64,000 bases of DNA from positions 1-64,000 of the forward strand of contig NZ_VTZS01000005.1 of assembly GCF_008367235.1 (NCBI RefSeq), read 5' to 3'. The DNA is from Pareuzebyella sediminis (lineage in GTDB: Bacteria > Bacteroidota > Bacteroidia > Flavobacteriales > Flavobacteriaceae). Of the stretch, positions 10,401-19,259 are shown piece after piece. Each line of letters opens with the position of its first letter. Within the stretch, counting starts at the first letter, position 1. The notes under the pieces are model-generated. The model did no database searches and was not told the DNA's origin. It was given only the letters and a program-made list of their open reading frames with translations. The position numbers were made by a program, and so were the translations under genes.

Positions 10401-10583
10401 ATTATCCAAGACCGTACCTTTTACGGAAAAATCTTGTATCGACAGGGTGGTATTAGAGGTATTCTTAGGGGCCTCCAATGAATTATCGGGTGGACTTGCA
10501 TATAAACCGCAAGAGAGAATTAAGGAAAAGATGCCAATACAGCACTTAAAAGCATTACGTACTAGTAATTGTATATTATTCAT
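7476..10583 (-). CDS. SusC/RagA family TonB-linked outer-membrane transporter
   Basis: A 1035-residue TonB-dependent transporter of the SusC type. After a signal peptide ending near LYAS there is a carboxypeptidase-regulatory-like beta-sandwich (about residues 52-135; GTVLDNNGQPLPGASI), then the SusC hallmark EEVVVVGYGTQ and plug domain (GSVGLVNKEEI, VIRGTGSFGNDQPLYVVDG, DASSAAIYGSRASNGVVLI), and a long beta-barrel ending in Phe (GVQVGF). It imports substrate with TonB energy and pairs with the SusD-like lipoprotein just downstream. A -7 box lies 56 bases upstream. The paired sulfatases suggest a sulfated ligand; this is inference. Confidence 0.95.
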   Translation of the reverse strand: MNNIQLLVRNAFKCCIGIFSLILSCGLYASPPDNSLEAPKNTSNTTLSIQDFSVKGTVLDNNGQPLPGASIVEKGTTNGTQTDFDGNYEIEVSNGNAVLIISYVGFATQEIPVENRNSINIVLEEDAASLEEVVVVGYGTQKEALLTGSVGLVNKEEITKVSYANSASVLQGRVPGVRVEANGGAPGAGVNVVIRGTGSFGNDQPLYVVDGNIVGSMSFLNPNDIESVSVLKDASSAAIYGSRASNGVVLITTKKGSVGDVKINFESKIGYQTPTSYLDLLNAREFADWHNMARDNDGDARAIPNDTGFDPSIDTDWQDVQLNPALYQEYSVNISGGSENARFYVSGQLLDQEGVVVDSDFRRYNFTVNTSFNKGIFSMNQSLLLSREEDNPNNFFSREGEVPPTIPIYNENNEGGFAGLDPNFYGMARGINWYGRAILHDNLYTTDRVVGSIQPKLQLTKNLVYKLNLGIDYSVQHNYAFQPTFFQSTSQEASEVIASLNENYVRSLSSLMENTLEYSNTFGKHGLTLLAGFTTQAIKARSAGGVGTNFIFNDFRVLDAADDNTDNTTGNLQENALTSYLGRIDYDYDGRYILSGTIRRDGSSRFKEDNRYGFFPSGSLGWRISKESFFPDEGFVSNLKLRGSYGLLGSQNVGNYVTSSVLNVSNFYNLGGFVQGGSTVAQLANPNLKWETTTIQNYGIDAEFLAGKISFSAEYYKKRSEDILVNVPIPLSGGLGNVLSNNAATIDNQGFEFGGSYRHFSLNDGLNFDITANFNTVNNEVIALGEGVNPIIGGGYTQGGYSATRTDVGQPVASFYGLLTEGVYQTQAEIDADGRTNAVLGDMNFVDLNGDGIINDDDQTYLGSAIPDFEYSLAINMDYKDFDLSIFIQGVEGNELWNGKRYHQVLDGTRGLKRREALDAWTPQNTNTTVPRATIRDLALNKRPSDYLVEDGSYLRLKTVQLGYTLPNEITSKFYVSNLRLYIAGQNLLTLTDYQGYDPELGRPLNGQGSLFDSGVNRRAYPNNKNLLFGVQVGF

Positions 10584-10638
10584 GATCTATTGAATTGGTT
10601 TTTTAGGAAAACTCTTTAACTTAATAAAGAAACTGTAT

Positions 10639-10646
10639 CAAAAGTA
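10639..10646 (-). promoter_or_regulatory. Candidate Bacteroidota -7 box for susC-susD
   Basis: Minus-strand TACTTTTG fits TAnnTTTG and sits 56 bases before the susC-like ATG. No clear -33 TTTG is seen at the usual spacing, so this is tentative. Confidence 0.35.
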
Positions 10647-10783
10647 GCTGAAAGATCCATCCTTGTCTACCTCTTAGTTTACAAAAAGTACTATTTTTTT
10701 ATCCTCAATTATAAGAATATGAAAAAATAATAGTCAATAAATAGGTGAAATGCTAATTCTTGCTATACTTTTTTAGGAATCAA

Positions 10784-13700
10784 TCACTGAAGAGGATGCT
10801 CTTTAAGTAGTTCTTCCGGACTATAGAAACCAGTTTTATTCCTGATTTTTTCTTGTACTTCTTTTACTCTTTCAGGAGTAATGGCGGGTGCCTTGTTGCC
10901 AAAGGAATTCCTGACATAGGTAAGCACGGCCGCCATTTCCTCTGTGTTGAGCAATTGGCCAAAGGGAGTCATGGGTACCTGTCCTGGATAATCGATACCA
11001 TTTACGTTTATCGGTCCCATAAGTCCTTTTGTCGTTAATTTAATGAGTCGCTCTTCGTTGCCAGTTACCCATTTTGATGCTGCCAATGGAGGAAATCCTG
11101 AAGCTTGCAGTCCTTTTCCATCAGTTTGATGGCATGTCGCACAATACCCGTCACGCTCATATATTTCTTGGCCGGCCATTAACAATTCCAAATCGCTCCC
11201 TTTTAAGTCACTGTCCAAAACTTCTTTGGGCTTTTCACCTATATTGTGATTGTTCAAGTGAGCGAGGGCTGCCTCATAGGGTTCTTCCATCCATTTGTCA
11301 AGACCTTTTTTGCCAGCTTCGGTAACAATAGGAATGCCAGTTTCTTTGTCCATCCAAGATGCGGCGACCAAGGCCTCGAGCCTGACCCGAGGATTATCGT
11401 CTTTAGCGGCTTGCATGAGCAGTTCTGCTTTATCCTCGACTTGATCCCCGATAAATCGAAGCACTCTAACGGCAGCCGTTCGAGCCCTGAAATCCTTGGC
11501 ATTCAATACCTTTTTCAAAAGGTCCTCATCGACATCGTTTAACCCCCAAGTGACCCATAACGCTTCCAAAAGATGGTGTTCGTAACGCGCGTCGCTTTGG
11601 TCGAGGTTCATGACCCAGTCTTTCAATTGAGTCAATACCGCATCCTTGTCCCTGCCGCGTAACTCCCTACGGGTACGGTACCTTGTTCTGTATTCGGGTA
11701 ATTTTAAATTGTCCAATAACGTTTCGATACTGGCATCGGCTACCTTGGCAGGCTCGACCAGTGGTCTCGATGGGTAAGTAATACGGTAGATCCTTCCATG
11801 CACGTGATCTCTCAAGGGATCCCTTGCGTTATGCTGCATATGACCGATGAGCACATTGCTCCAATCGATAAGATAAAGCGAACCATCGGGAGCGAACTCC
11901 ATATCAACGGGCCTGAAATTTTTATCACTGGAATAGATCAGGTCTTGTCGGTGTTTACTAAGGTATCCCGAGCTATTGGGGTCATCGACCATGGTGTGCT
12001 CCTTTGTTCCTAAGAACCCTATGGTATTGTTGATGATAATGTCTCCTTGAATATTGTCAGGGAAATGCCTACTTGATACAAACTCGAGGCCTGAGGTTGG
12101 CCGTACCCGATGTTCGTTTTCAATTAGATTTTCGGGAAGCGGTGATGCCTCTCCGTAACGTGGTTTTATAGTGCCGGGCATCATCCAGGTCATATCCGGA
12201 CCGGAGGTATGGGCGAAGAAGTTCTGTCCCCAATCATCAAATGCAATACCCCACGGATTGGGAATCGATAGTTGCGCAGTGCGCTCTAGATGGTGTTTTT
12301 GAGGGCTGTACCGATAGAAACCACCATTGGTGGCACGTACGGTGCCATATGCGGTTTCCACGTTGGTATGTAAGAACACACCTTCTCCCATATAAAGGGC
12401 TCCCGAGGGATCGGCAGTAAACGCACTGATGGCATGGTGGGTATCGTGATCGTCGAATCCGCTGAGAATAATTTCTTTTTCATCGGCCTTGTCATCCCCG
12501 TCATTATCCTTCAGAAGTACAAGGTTTGTTCCTTGTGAGAGATAAACGCCTTCCGGAGCGAATTCAAATCCAATGGTTAGGTGGAGACTATCTGCAAAAA
12601 CTGTTTGTTTGTCAGCTTTGTGGTCTCCATCGGTATCTTCAAAGATGAGCAACTTATCATTGGGTTTACTGTCTCCTGGTTTATAATGGGGGTAGCTGGG
12701 CATAACGGCGACCCAAAGCCTTCCTTTATTGTCGAAGGAAATTTGAACAGGATTGGCCAGATCCGGAAATTCTTCCTCAGAGGCGAAAAGTTCAATTTTA
12801 TAGCCCGGCGCAGTTTTGATCTGGGATAGGGCTTCTTCTCCATAAAGATATTCGGGAGTACCGTTCTTTTCGCTTGGCTTGTAATTGGTCTGAACCGGTG
12901 GTAAAGTGCGGGTTTTCGCATCGGCCGATGCCAAATCTTTTCGAACACCCTCATTGGCCTCCCATATAGCGGTATCGCGAATTGCGGTCATCTGTTTCAG
13001 CTTTTCAATTTCGTAAGGATAGTTATCCGGACCGAAAGGATCATATCTTCTTCCGTAAGCGTGCACCCCGTTAGGAATTTTAAAGTCGTTATGCCAAAAC
13101 CAATTTTTCTCGTTGACGGCATTGTGTACCAGTGTTCTATTCGATTCGGCTTTCCTTTCTTCTTTCCCGAATACCTTGTCGGCCAATAAGGTGGCCAATT
13201 TTTTGTAACCCCTGTCGTTCAGCTGAAATCCGTCGGCCGTGATGTCTTCACTTTCGGTATCCATCCAATTTTTGCTGGGTTCAAAGGCATTTACGAAAAG
13301 CACACTATCTTTTGAAGCGACCTCTTTCATGGCCTCGGTATACATTTTTAGGTTTTTGTTTTCTTCGACCCCGTTGGGCAAGTCCATTTTTGAGGATAGA
13401 TCCTCAAATGCAATGGGGGAAACAAGGGCCAGTTGGGGCGCATGGTTGCCGTTGTATTTCTGCTTTTTGGTATGTTCGATGAACGCGTGTAGCTCGTTTT
13501 TATAATTTTCTAATCCCTCTTCACCTTGAAAAGATTCATTATAACCAAAAAAGGCGATAATGATATCCGCTTTTAGTTCGGTCAACCATTCGTCTTCTGT
13601 CGGAAAGTGTCCGATACTTCCCGAATTATTGGAAAGCTCATCTTGATGGAATTTTTCTGCCCCGGGAAAAGCCCAAGGGGAATTTCTGGCGGAGTGCGGC

Positions 13701-14005
13701 CGAAATCCTGGAGTGTTGCCACCGTCGCACATATTTCGTATGAACAAGGAGTCATTCGGATAACGGAGCTGCATTTCGGTTTCAAAATGTCCGAAATTGA
13801 TCATACGAGAGCACAAATTGTTGCCGATAAGCACGATATGCGCATTATCTTCTATTTCCAATCGGTTTTCTTGCTTGTCCGCACAACTTTGAAATCCCAC
13901 CGTCCCAAGCAGCAATAAAGCCAGTTTTAAGGTTTGGAACTTCCATAATTTTCTTTGTGCTGAGCGCAGGATCATCTTGTGGGGCAAACGTAATTTAATG
14001 TTCAT
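10784..14005 (-). CDS. PVC-type heme c lipoprotein: degenerate SGNH + dehydrogenase propeller + HEAT + cytochrome c
   Basis: A 1073-residue multidomain lipoprotein (lipobox GFQSC, Cys41). Residues about 55-275 look like an SGNH/GDSL hydrolase fold, but the nucleophile block reads GNN (61-63) where GDS is expected and the last block reads DGFQ (258-261) where DxxH is expected; the GxN block is kept (GYNE, 154-157). Residues about 380-760 form the membrane-bound-dehydrogenase propeller of planctomycete-type proteins (GYKIELFASEEEFPDLANPV, FDNKGRLWVAV, DGSLYLIDWSN). A HEAT-like segment follows (RARTAAVRVLRFIGD), then a C-terminal cytochrome c (CATCH, Cys955/Cys958/His959; likely Met ligand in PMTPFGQ). 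The family is known mainly from Planctomycetes/Verrucomicrobia and some Bacteroidota; a role in oxidising a sugar or polyol is plausible but unproven. It is read in the same direction as susC, 200 bases upstream. Confidence 0.85.
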   Translation of the reverse strand: MNIKLRLPHKMILRSAQRKLWKFQTLKLALLLLGTVGFQSCADKQENRLEIEDNAHIVLIGNNLCSRMINFGHFETEMQLRYPNDSLFIRNMCDGGNTPGFRPHSARNSPWAFPGAEKFHQDELSNNSGSIGHFPTEDEWLTELKADIIIAFFGYNESFQGEEGLENYKNELHAFIEHTKKQKYNGNHAPQLALVSPIAFEDLSSKMDLPNGVEENKNLKMYTEAMKEVASKDSVLFVNAFEPSKNWMDTESEDITADGFQLNDRGYKKLATLLADKVFGKEERKAESNRTLVHNAVNEKNWFWHNDFKIPNGVHAYGRRYDPFGPDNYPYEIEKLKQMTAIRDTAIWEANEGVRKDLASADAKTRTLPPVQTNYKPSEKNGTPEYLYGEEALSQIKTAPGYKIELFASEEEFPDLANPVQISFDNKGRLWVAVMPSYPHYKPGDSKPNDKLLIFEDTDGDHKADKQTVFADSLHLTIGFEFAPEGVYLSQGTNLVLLKDNDGDDKADEKEIILSGFDDHDTHHAISAFTADPSGALYMGEGVFLHTNVETAYGTVRATNGGFYRYSPQKHHLERTAQLSIPNPWGIAFDDWGQNFFAHTSGPDMTWMMPGTIKPRYGEASPLPENLIENEHRVRPTSGLEFVSSRHFPDNIQGDIIINNTIGFLGTKEHTMVDDPNSSGYLSKHRQDLIYSSDKNFRPVDMEFAPDGSLYLIDWSNVLIGHMQHNARDPLRDHVHGRIYRITYPSRPLVEPAKVADASIETLLDNLKLPEYRTRYRTRRELRGRDKDAVLTQLKDWVMNLDQSDARYEHHLLEALWVTWGLNDVDEDLLKKVLNAKDFRARTAAVRVLRFIGDQVEDKAELLMQAAKDDNPRVRLEALVAASWMDKETGIPIVTEAGKKGLDKWMEEPYEAALAHLNNHNIGEKPKEVLDSDLKGSDLELLMAGQEIYERDGYCATCHQTDGKGLQASGFPPLAASKWVTGNEERLIKLTTKGLMGPINVNGIDYPGQVPMTPFGQLLNTEEMAAVLTYVRNSFGNKAPAITPERVKEVQEKIRNKTGFYSPEELLKEHPLQ

Positions 14006-14395
14006 TCTTTACTGGAATTGAAAATTTATGTAAAAAGCAATTATCGCCTTTTTAATTTAATTTATGATTCGTTTATGTTGCCATCGAATAGCACTCCCTA
14101 AGGTACGGACTATTCGGGAGCAAATTACATCTAATATTGCAGTTACTTCTCAAGAAGAAGGCTACCCCTGAATATCTAGTCTTTAATTTTCCTTTCACAA
14201 AAACACAGATGTGAATCTTACAATTTTAGGGCTATTTTTTTAATTTTTCTATAAAATGTATCAGCTGAAGCCACGTAATCGCAATTTATAAATACAAAAT
14301 TAAGGCACATTAATAATTTATATTTCCTGTTTTTTAGTAAAGGTTGGTACTTTTTTGTCCTATATTTAACAAAAAATCAATTAAAACCGAAATTT
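14006..14395. promoter_or_regulatory. Divergent region between the heme c gene and the AraC regulator
   Basis: These 390 AT-rich bases hold no gene that I can see. A minus-strand TAATTTTG (14295-14302) fits the -7 consensus but is far from the heme gene ATG. The position between the regulator and the minus-strand unit makes this the natural place for AraC operators; no defined operator repeat was found. Confidence 0.4.
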
Positions 14396-15280
14396 ATGAG
14401 TGCTCCTAGTATCGAAAAGACACTTACGCCGAAAGAGACTTTTATCTTTAAGGATTTGGTGGGCCCTCACTTCAACCCTATCTGGCACTTTCATCCTGAG
14501 TTTCAAATTTCTTATATCATGGAAGGCGAAGGAACGAGATTTGTAGGGGATAATGTTCAGATCTTTAAGAAGGGTGATCTCGTTCTCACCGGTCCGAACC
14601 TACCTCATTTATGGCGCAGCGACGATGCCTACTTTGAAAAGGATAGTAACTTGGTCACTAGAGGCCTGGTTATTTATTTTGACCACGACCTTCTTAGTAA
14701 ATCATTATTGCGCAGAGAGGAGTTTTATATTATTAGAAAGTTGGTGGAAAATTCTTTACGAGGTGTGGAGTTTTATGGGGAGGTGCGCTACCAAATACGT
14801 CGTTTACTTTTGGAAATGTCCGATGAAAAAGGTTTTCGAAGAATTATAAAATTATTGGAAATCTTGGAGATACTTGCTAATACGAAAGACTTTGCACTCT
14901 TGACGAGTCCGAGTTACGTGAATTCTTTCAAAGGGAATGATTCGGAAAAAATGAGTCAAGTTTACGACTATGTGATGACAAATTTTAAAACCAGAATAAC
15001 CTTGGAAGAAGTGGCGGAAATGTTGAATATGACCACGACGTCTTTTTGTAGATATTTCAAACCAAGAGCGAATAAGACCTTTACCAGATTTGTGAACGAA
15101 ATTAGAATAGGGCACGCACGAAAGCTATTGCTGGAAGACAATTTCAATATTTCACAAATCAGTTACGAATGTGGTTTCAATGCGCTTTCAAATTTTAATA
15201 GGCAGTTTAAGGCCATCACGGGTTTAAGCCCTCTCGAATATCGAAAACTGTTTCTCGATATTCAGACCAATGTGGGATAG
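14396..15280 (+). CDS. AraC family transcriptional regulator
   Basis: A 294-residue regulator. The N-terminal part (about residues 15-110) is a cupin-like sensing domain (FNPIWHFHPEFQISYIMEGE, GDLVLTGPNLPHLW) and the C-terminal 100 residues form the double helix-turn-helix DNA-binding domain (RITLEEVAEMLNMTTTSFCR, then ISQISYECGFNALSNFNRQF and TGLSPLEYRK). There is no membrane segment, so it should be cytoplasmic and sense a small ligand. It stands between the minus-strand heme c/SusCD unit and the plus-strand sulfatase run, and is the only transcription factor in the accessory region; control of both flanks is inferred from position. Confidence 0.93.
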   Translation: MSAPSIEKTLTPKETFIFKDLVGPHFNPIWHFHPEFQISYIMEGEGTRFVGDNVQIFKKGDLVLTGPNLPHLWRSDDAYFEKDSNLVTRGLVIYFDHDLLSKSLLRREEFYIIRKLVENSLRGVEFYGEVRYQIRRLLLEMSDEKGFRRIIKLLEILEILANTKDFALLTSPSYVNSFKGNDSEKMSQVYDYVMTNFKTRITLEEVAEMLNMTTTSFCRYFKPRANKTFTRFVNEIRIGHARKLLLEDNFNISQISYECGFNALSNFNRQFKAITGLSPLEYRKLFLDIQTNVG

Positions 15281-15374
15281 ACTAAAATGTTCAGAATGAG
15301 AAAATGCGCCTAAAGGAGAAAAGAAAATGCTGATTTTTTTTAAGATAAAGGAATTATAAAACCTCTTTTAGCTT

Positions 15375-15382
15375 TAGATTTG
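15375..15382 (+). promoter_or_regulatory. Candidate -7 box for the sulfatase/epimerase operon
   Basis: TAGATTTG fits TAnnTTTG and lies about 100 bases before the epimerase-like ATG. The -33 element is poor, which would fit an activator-dependent promoter (AraC gene just upstream), but this is tentative. Confidence 0.35.
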
Positions 15383-15483
15383 TTGAATTCGATTGTATTC
15401 GGCTTAATAAATAAGCAATAAATGACCATAGGTCTTAAAAGAAGGCCTGATTAATCTTAGAACCAACCTAAATTGTTATTTGC

Positions 15484-16332
15484 ATGAAAATAGGAATGAA
15501 TATGTTATTATGGACCAACCATGTAACAGAAAGTCATTTTGACATTATTAATACTTTGAAAAAGACCGGCTATGACGGTATCGAATTGTTTCTGGGAGAA
15601 GGTGATGTAAAGCATTATACAAAATTGGGGAACCATTTCTCCGACATTGAAATGGGGGTCACCGCCGTAGCTGCGCTAGCGCCCGAAGAGAATATTGCGA
15701 GTCCAGATCAAAAAATTAGGGAAGCGGGGCTCCGGAAACTGAAGTGGTCGATCGATGTGGCCGAAGCGGCAAATGTTGAGGTGATTTGTGGGCCTTTTCA
15801 TTCCACTTTTGCTTTTTTTACGCGTCAGCCGCCAACAGAAGTTGAAAAGGCCAGAAGTGCCGAGGTACTTTACAAAGCTGCCGAATATGCTAAGGCAGCC
15901 AACATTGTTCTTGCCCCTGAGGCCGTAAATCGATTTGAATGTTATCTATACAATACGATGGCCGACCTAAAAACGATGGTCGAACGTGTTGATCATCCAA
16001 ATTTGGGGGCAATGTACGATACCCATCACAGCAATATTGAAGAAAAGAGCCAGTACGAAGCCATTAAGACCATTGCGCCCTATTTAAAGCATGTGCATAT
16101 CAGCGAGAACGATAGAGGTACCCCCGGAAGTGGGCAGGTAAACTGGTCAGATGCCTTTCGTGCCCTAAGGGAAATAGAATATGACGGCTGGTTGACGATA
16201 GAAGCTTTTAGTACCATTATACCTGAATTTGCCAATGCCATAAACGTATGGCGAGATTATTCGCCATCGGAAGAAATCTATACCAAAGGGCTTAAGCTTA
16301 TAAGGGAGGGAATGAAAATTGACAATAAATAA
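15484..16332 (+). CDS. Ketose 3-epimerase-like sugar isomerase/epimerase (TIM barrel)
   Basis: A 282-residue xylose-isomerase-like TIM barrel without signal peptide, so cytoplasmic. It carries the metal- and substrate-site segments of the D-tagatose/D-psicose 3-epimerase family: EAVNRFECYLYNT (catalytic Glu), MYDTHHSNIEE (metal Asp and His), HVHISENDRGTPGSGQVNW (metal His, substrate-contact region) and IEAFS (second catalytic Glu). These families invert C3 of a free ketose; hydroxypyruvate isomerase is the main alternative, but the VNRFE and SENDRG segments favour the epimerase. It is the first gene of the plus-strand run and is only 2 bases from the ThuA gene, so the two are surely coupled. 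It points to a sugar-derived substrate. Confidence 0.8.
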   Translation: MKIGMNMLLWTNHVTESHFDIINTLKKTGYDGIELFLGEGDVKHYTKLGNHFSDIEMGVTAVAALAPEENIASPDQKIREAGLRKLKWSIDVAEAANVEVICGPFHSTFAFFTRQPPTEVEKARSAEVLYKAAEYAKAANIVLAPEAVNRFECYLYNTMADLKTMVERVDHPNLGAMYDTHHSNIEEKSQYEAIKTIAPYLKHVHISENDRGTPGSGQVNWSDAFRALREIEYDGWLTIEAFSTIIPEFANAINVWRDYSPSEEIYTKGLKLIREGMKIDNK

Positions 16333-16334
16333 TT

Positions 16335-17468
16335 ATGTACAAAACTATGAGAAATATTGTACCACTGCTACTTTGTCTTGTCTTGTTGGCCTGTGGTCAA
16401 AAAAAGAAGTCCGATAGCGAACAAGCCGATACTAAAAATATAAAAGATACACCGGAACAATGGTTGACTTTTGAGGGTTCCGGTACGAATGCGAAACAGA
16501 TTGTTTTGATTTCGGGTGACGAAGAGTATCGTTCGGAAGAAGCCCTTCCGCAATTGGCCAAGATTTTATCGAAGCACCACGGCTTTCATTGTACCGTGCT
16601 ATTTGCGCAGGAAGAGTCAAAACCTGGAATTGTAAATGCGAACTACTTAAATAATATTCCTGGATTGGAGGCACTGGAGACCGCGGACATGATGGTTATT
16701 TTCACGCGCTTCCGGGCTTTGCCCGATGAGCAGATGAAATATATCGATGATTACCTGAGGTCTGGAAAACCGGTAATGGGCATTCGTACAGCTACCCATG
16801 CGTTCAACTTTGCGAAAGATTCCCTTTCCAACTTCCGTCATTACGGGAACTACTATGAAGGTGATAAAACGGAATGGGAAGGCGGTTTTGGTCGATTGGT
16901 TTTAGGTGAAAAATGGATCAATCATCACGGTCACCATAAACATCAGAGTACTAAGGGTATCATAGTCGAAGGTGCTGCCGAAACAGGAATTACCAACGGT
17001 ATAAAGGATGGTGATGTATGGGGCGCCAGCGATGTATACGGGGTTCGGTTGCCTCTTTCCGGTGATGCCCAGCCCATAATTTTAGGTCAGGTGACGAACC
17101 GAAAAGGGGACTATGACGAGAGCGATATCTTTTTCGGTATGAGCCCTGATGACGATGAGCCTGCGACAGTAAATGACAAGGGAGTTAAGCTGAATGATCC
17201 CATGATGCCGGTAACATGGATTAAAAGTTATCAGATACCAGGAGGAAAAAAGGGGAAGGCCTTTACCACCACTGTCGGTGCGGCGAACGATATGCTAATA
17301 GAGGGTACACGAAGGTTGCTGGTCAACGGGGTGTACTGGGCACTTGATATGACAATTCCTGAAAAGGCCGATGTGAGCTTGGTCGGTGATTACCATCCCA
17401 CCAAATTTGAATTTAGGGAAGAAGCCTATTGGCCGGAGAGAAACATGGTTATCGAGAGTTTGAGATAA
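16335..17468 (+). CDS. ThuA-domain lipoprotein
   Basis: A 377-residue lipoprotein (lipobox VLLAC, Cys20) with a ThuA-like glutamine-amidotransferase-fold domain filling most of the chain: an IVLISGDEEYRSEEALPQL start, a flexible strand MVIFTRFRALPDEQ, GKPVMGIRTATHAF at the elbow region, then WINHHGHHKHQS and a C-terminal GAANDMLIEGTRRLLVNGVYWA. ThuA proteins take part in 3-keto-sugar or trehalose/sucrose use, but the reaction is not firmly known. The elbow that carries Cys in true amidotransferases reads GIRTATHA here, so glutaminase chemistry is unlikely. It sits between the epimerase-like gene and the first sulfatase, with gaps of 2 and 19 bases. Confidence 0.85.
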   Translation: MYKTMRNIVPLLLCLVLLACGQKKKSDSEQADTKNIKDTPEQWLTFEGSGTNAKQIVLISGDEEYRSEEALPQLAKILSKHHGFHCTVLFAQEESKPGIVNANYLNNIPGLEALETADMMVIFTRFRALPDEQMKYIDDYLRSGKPVMGIRTATHAFNFAKDSLSNFRHYGNYYEGDKTEWEGGFGRLVLGEKWINHHGHHKHQSTKGIIVEGAAETGITNGIKDGDVWGASDVYGVRLPLSGDAQPIILGQVTNRKGDYDESDIFFGMSPDDDEPATVNDKGVKLNDPMMPVTWIKSYQIPGGKKGKAFTTTVGAANDMLIEGTRRLLVNGVYWALDMTIPEKADVSLVGDYHPTKFEFREEAYWPERNMVIESLR

Positions 17469-17487
17469 CCTACTATTCTTACCTACA

Positions 17488-19095
17488 ATGAAGGCGATCC
17501 TCCACTTGCTAAAGTTTAGTTTTTTTGCAGTTCTTTGTCTAGGAATACAAGGATGTAAGAATAACGAAAGTGAAAAAAGTGATAGGTATAAAAAACCGAA
17601 CATTGTCTTTATTCTCGTCGATGATTTAGGTCTTCACGATTTGAGTGTGACGGGAAGTACCTTTTACGAAACTCCTAATGTCGATCGTATAGCGAAAGAA
17701 GGTATGATATTCACTCAAGGATATGCCGCCAGTAGGGTTTGTAGTCCTTCGCGGGCGAGCATAATGCTAGGGAAATTCACGGCAAGGCACGGTATTACCG
17801 ACTGGATCGGTGCTGCCTCCGGAACGGATTGGCGCAAGCATGGGCGCCACGATAAACTCTTGCCGGCAGAATATAATCACTCGTTGCCTGCAGGTGACGT
17901 TTCATTGGCCGAAGCTTTGAGGGCGGAGGGATACCAAACTTTTTTTGCCGGTAAATGGCATCTGGGTAATGAAGGTTCGTACCCCGAGGAGCATGGGTTT
18001 ACCATAAACCGAGGTGGTTGGGAAAAAGGAAGTCCCATAGGAGGATACTTTTCCCCTTGGGAGAACCCTAAATTACCGAATAAGACAGACGGTGAAAACC
18101 TGTCGATGCGTTTGGCGAAAGAAACTGCCAATTTTATCAAACAGCAGAAAGACAGTACTTTTTTTGCATTTTTATCTTTTTATGCTGTGCATGGTCCAAT
18201 ACAGACATCAGAACCGAAATGGCAGAAATATAGAGATAAGGCCGAGGCACAAGGCATAGCTGAAAGGGGCTATGAAATGGAGCGGGTGCTTCCCATACGT
18301 ATCGTACAAGACAATCCCATTTATGGAGGGTTGGTCGAAGCCATGGATGAAGCGGTGGGTTTGGTGTTAAAAGCATTGAGTGATGCCGGCCTTGAAGAAA
18401 ATACCATAGTGGTCTTTACTTCTGATAATGGGGGAGTGGCCTCGGGAGACGCTTTTTCTACCTCGAACCTGCCCTTACGTGGCGGAAAGGGGTATCAATG
18501 GGAAGGAGGTATTCGTGAGCCCTATTTTATAAAGGTTCCTTGGTTGAAAAATAATGGGGCTGAAAATGATTTTCCGGTAACGGGGGCCGATTTTTACCCC
18601 ACGTTATTGGATTTGGCCGGAATCGAGCTTTTGCCAGAGCAACATCAGGATGGAATCAGTCTTAAACCAATTTTGGAAGGCGAGGAAATCGATGTGGATA
18701 GGCCCTTATTCTGGCATTATCCTCATTACGGAAACCAAGGTGGAAACCCTTCTTCGGTAATTCGTCAGAAGAACTGGAAACTCATTCATTATTGGGAAGA
18801 TGGAAGCGAAGAACTCTATAACTTAGATACCGATATCGGCGAACAGTCGAATGTTTTGGATCAACATCCGGAAATCGCAAAGTCAATGAGCGATACGCTT
18901 TTAGGGTGGCTCAAAGAGGTAGAGGCGAATATGCCCGAAAAAGATATTGAGTTTAATGCCGAATTGGCCCAAAAGCGCCATGAAGACATGGTCACCAAGA
19001 GGTTGCCGGCCCTAGAGGCCCAACGGATGGAATTTCTTTCCGAGGATTTTCAGCCTAACCCAGATTGGTGGGGTAGTAAACTGACAAAAGACTAA
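17488..19095 (+). CDS. Type I sulfatase, lipoprotein (CSPSR)
   Basis: A 535-residue formylglycine-dependent sulfatase of the alkaline phosphatase superfamily. It has lipobox IQGC (Cys23), metal-binding FILVDDLG near residue 45, the active-site motif CSPSR with Cys85 as the residue to be converted to formylglycine, the FAGKWHLG block and the FTSDNGG metal block. It should hydrolyse a sulfate ester at the cell surface or in the periplasm. It follows the ThuA gene by 19 bases. The sulfatase subfamily and substrate cannot be told by eye. The formylglycine-generating enzyme is not in this window. Confidence 0.93.
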   Translation: MKAILHLLKFSFFAVLCLGIQGCKNNESEKSDRYKKPNIVFILVDDLGLHDLSVTGSTFYETPNVDRIAKEGMIFTQGYAASRVCSPSRASIMLGKFTARHGITDWIGAASGTDWRKHGRHDKLLPAEYNHSLPAGDVSLAEALRAEGYQTFFAGKWHLGNEGSYPEEHGFTINRGGWEKGSPIGGYFSPWENPKLPNKTDGENLSMRLAKETANFIKQQKDSTFFAFLSFYAVHGPIQTSEPKWQKYRDKAEAQGIAERGYEMERVLPIRIVQDNPIYGGLVEAMDEAVGLVLKALSDAGLEENTIVVFTSDNGGVASGDAFSTSNLPLRGGKGYQWEGGIREPYFIKVPWLKNNGAENDFPVTGADFYPTLLDLAGIELLPEQHQDGISLKPILEGEEIDVDRPLFWHYPHYGNQGGNPSSVIRQKNWKLIHYWEDGSEELYNLDTDIGEQSNVLDQHPEIAKSMSDTLLGWLKEVEANMPEKDIEFNAELAQKRHEDMVTKRLPALEAQRMEFLSEDFQPNPDWWGSKLTKD

Positions 19096-19259
19096 TTCAG
19101 ACAATGTTTGATGGCTAAGTGCAAGAAATAGCGCTGAGTGTCCATAGTTGATTAATATAAGTGCATTTTAATGAGAGGAATAAGTTCCAAAATATAAGAT
19201 GGTAATTTGTTCAGTATCTTGGGAAAAGGATTTCCATCGTCTAATTAAAGTCCGTTCAA

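Noticed and set aside
15281-15483. A terminator behind the AraC gene
   Set aside because: The T-rich stretch near 15340 has no stable stem before it.
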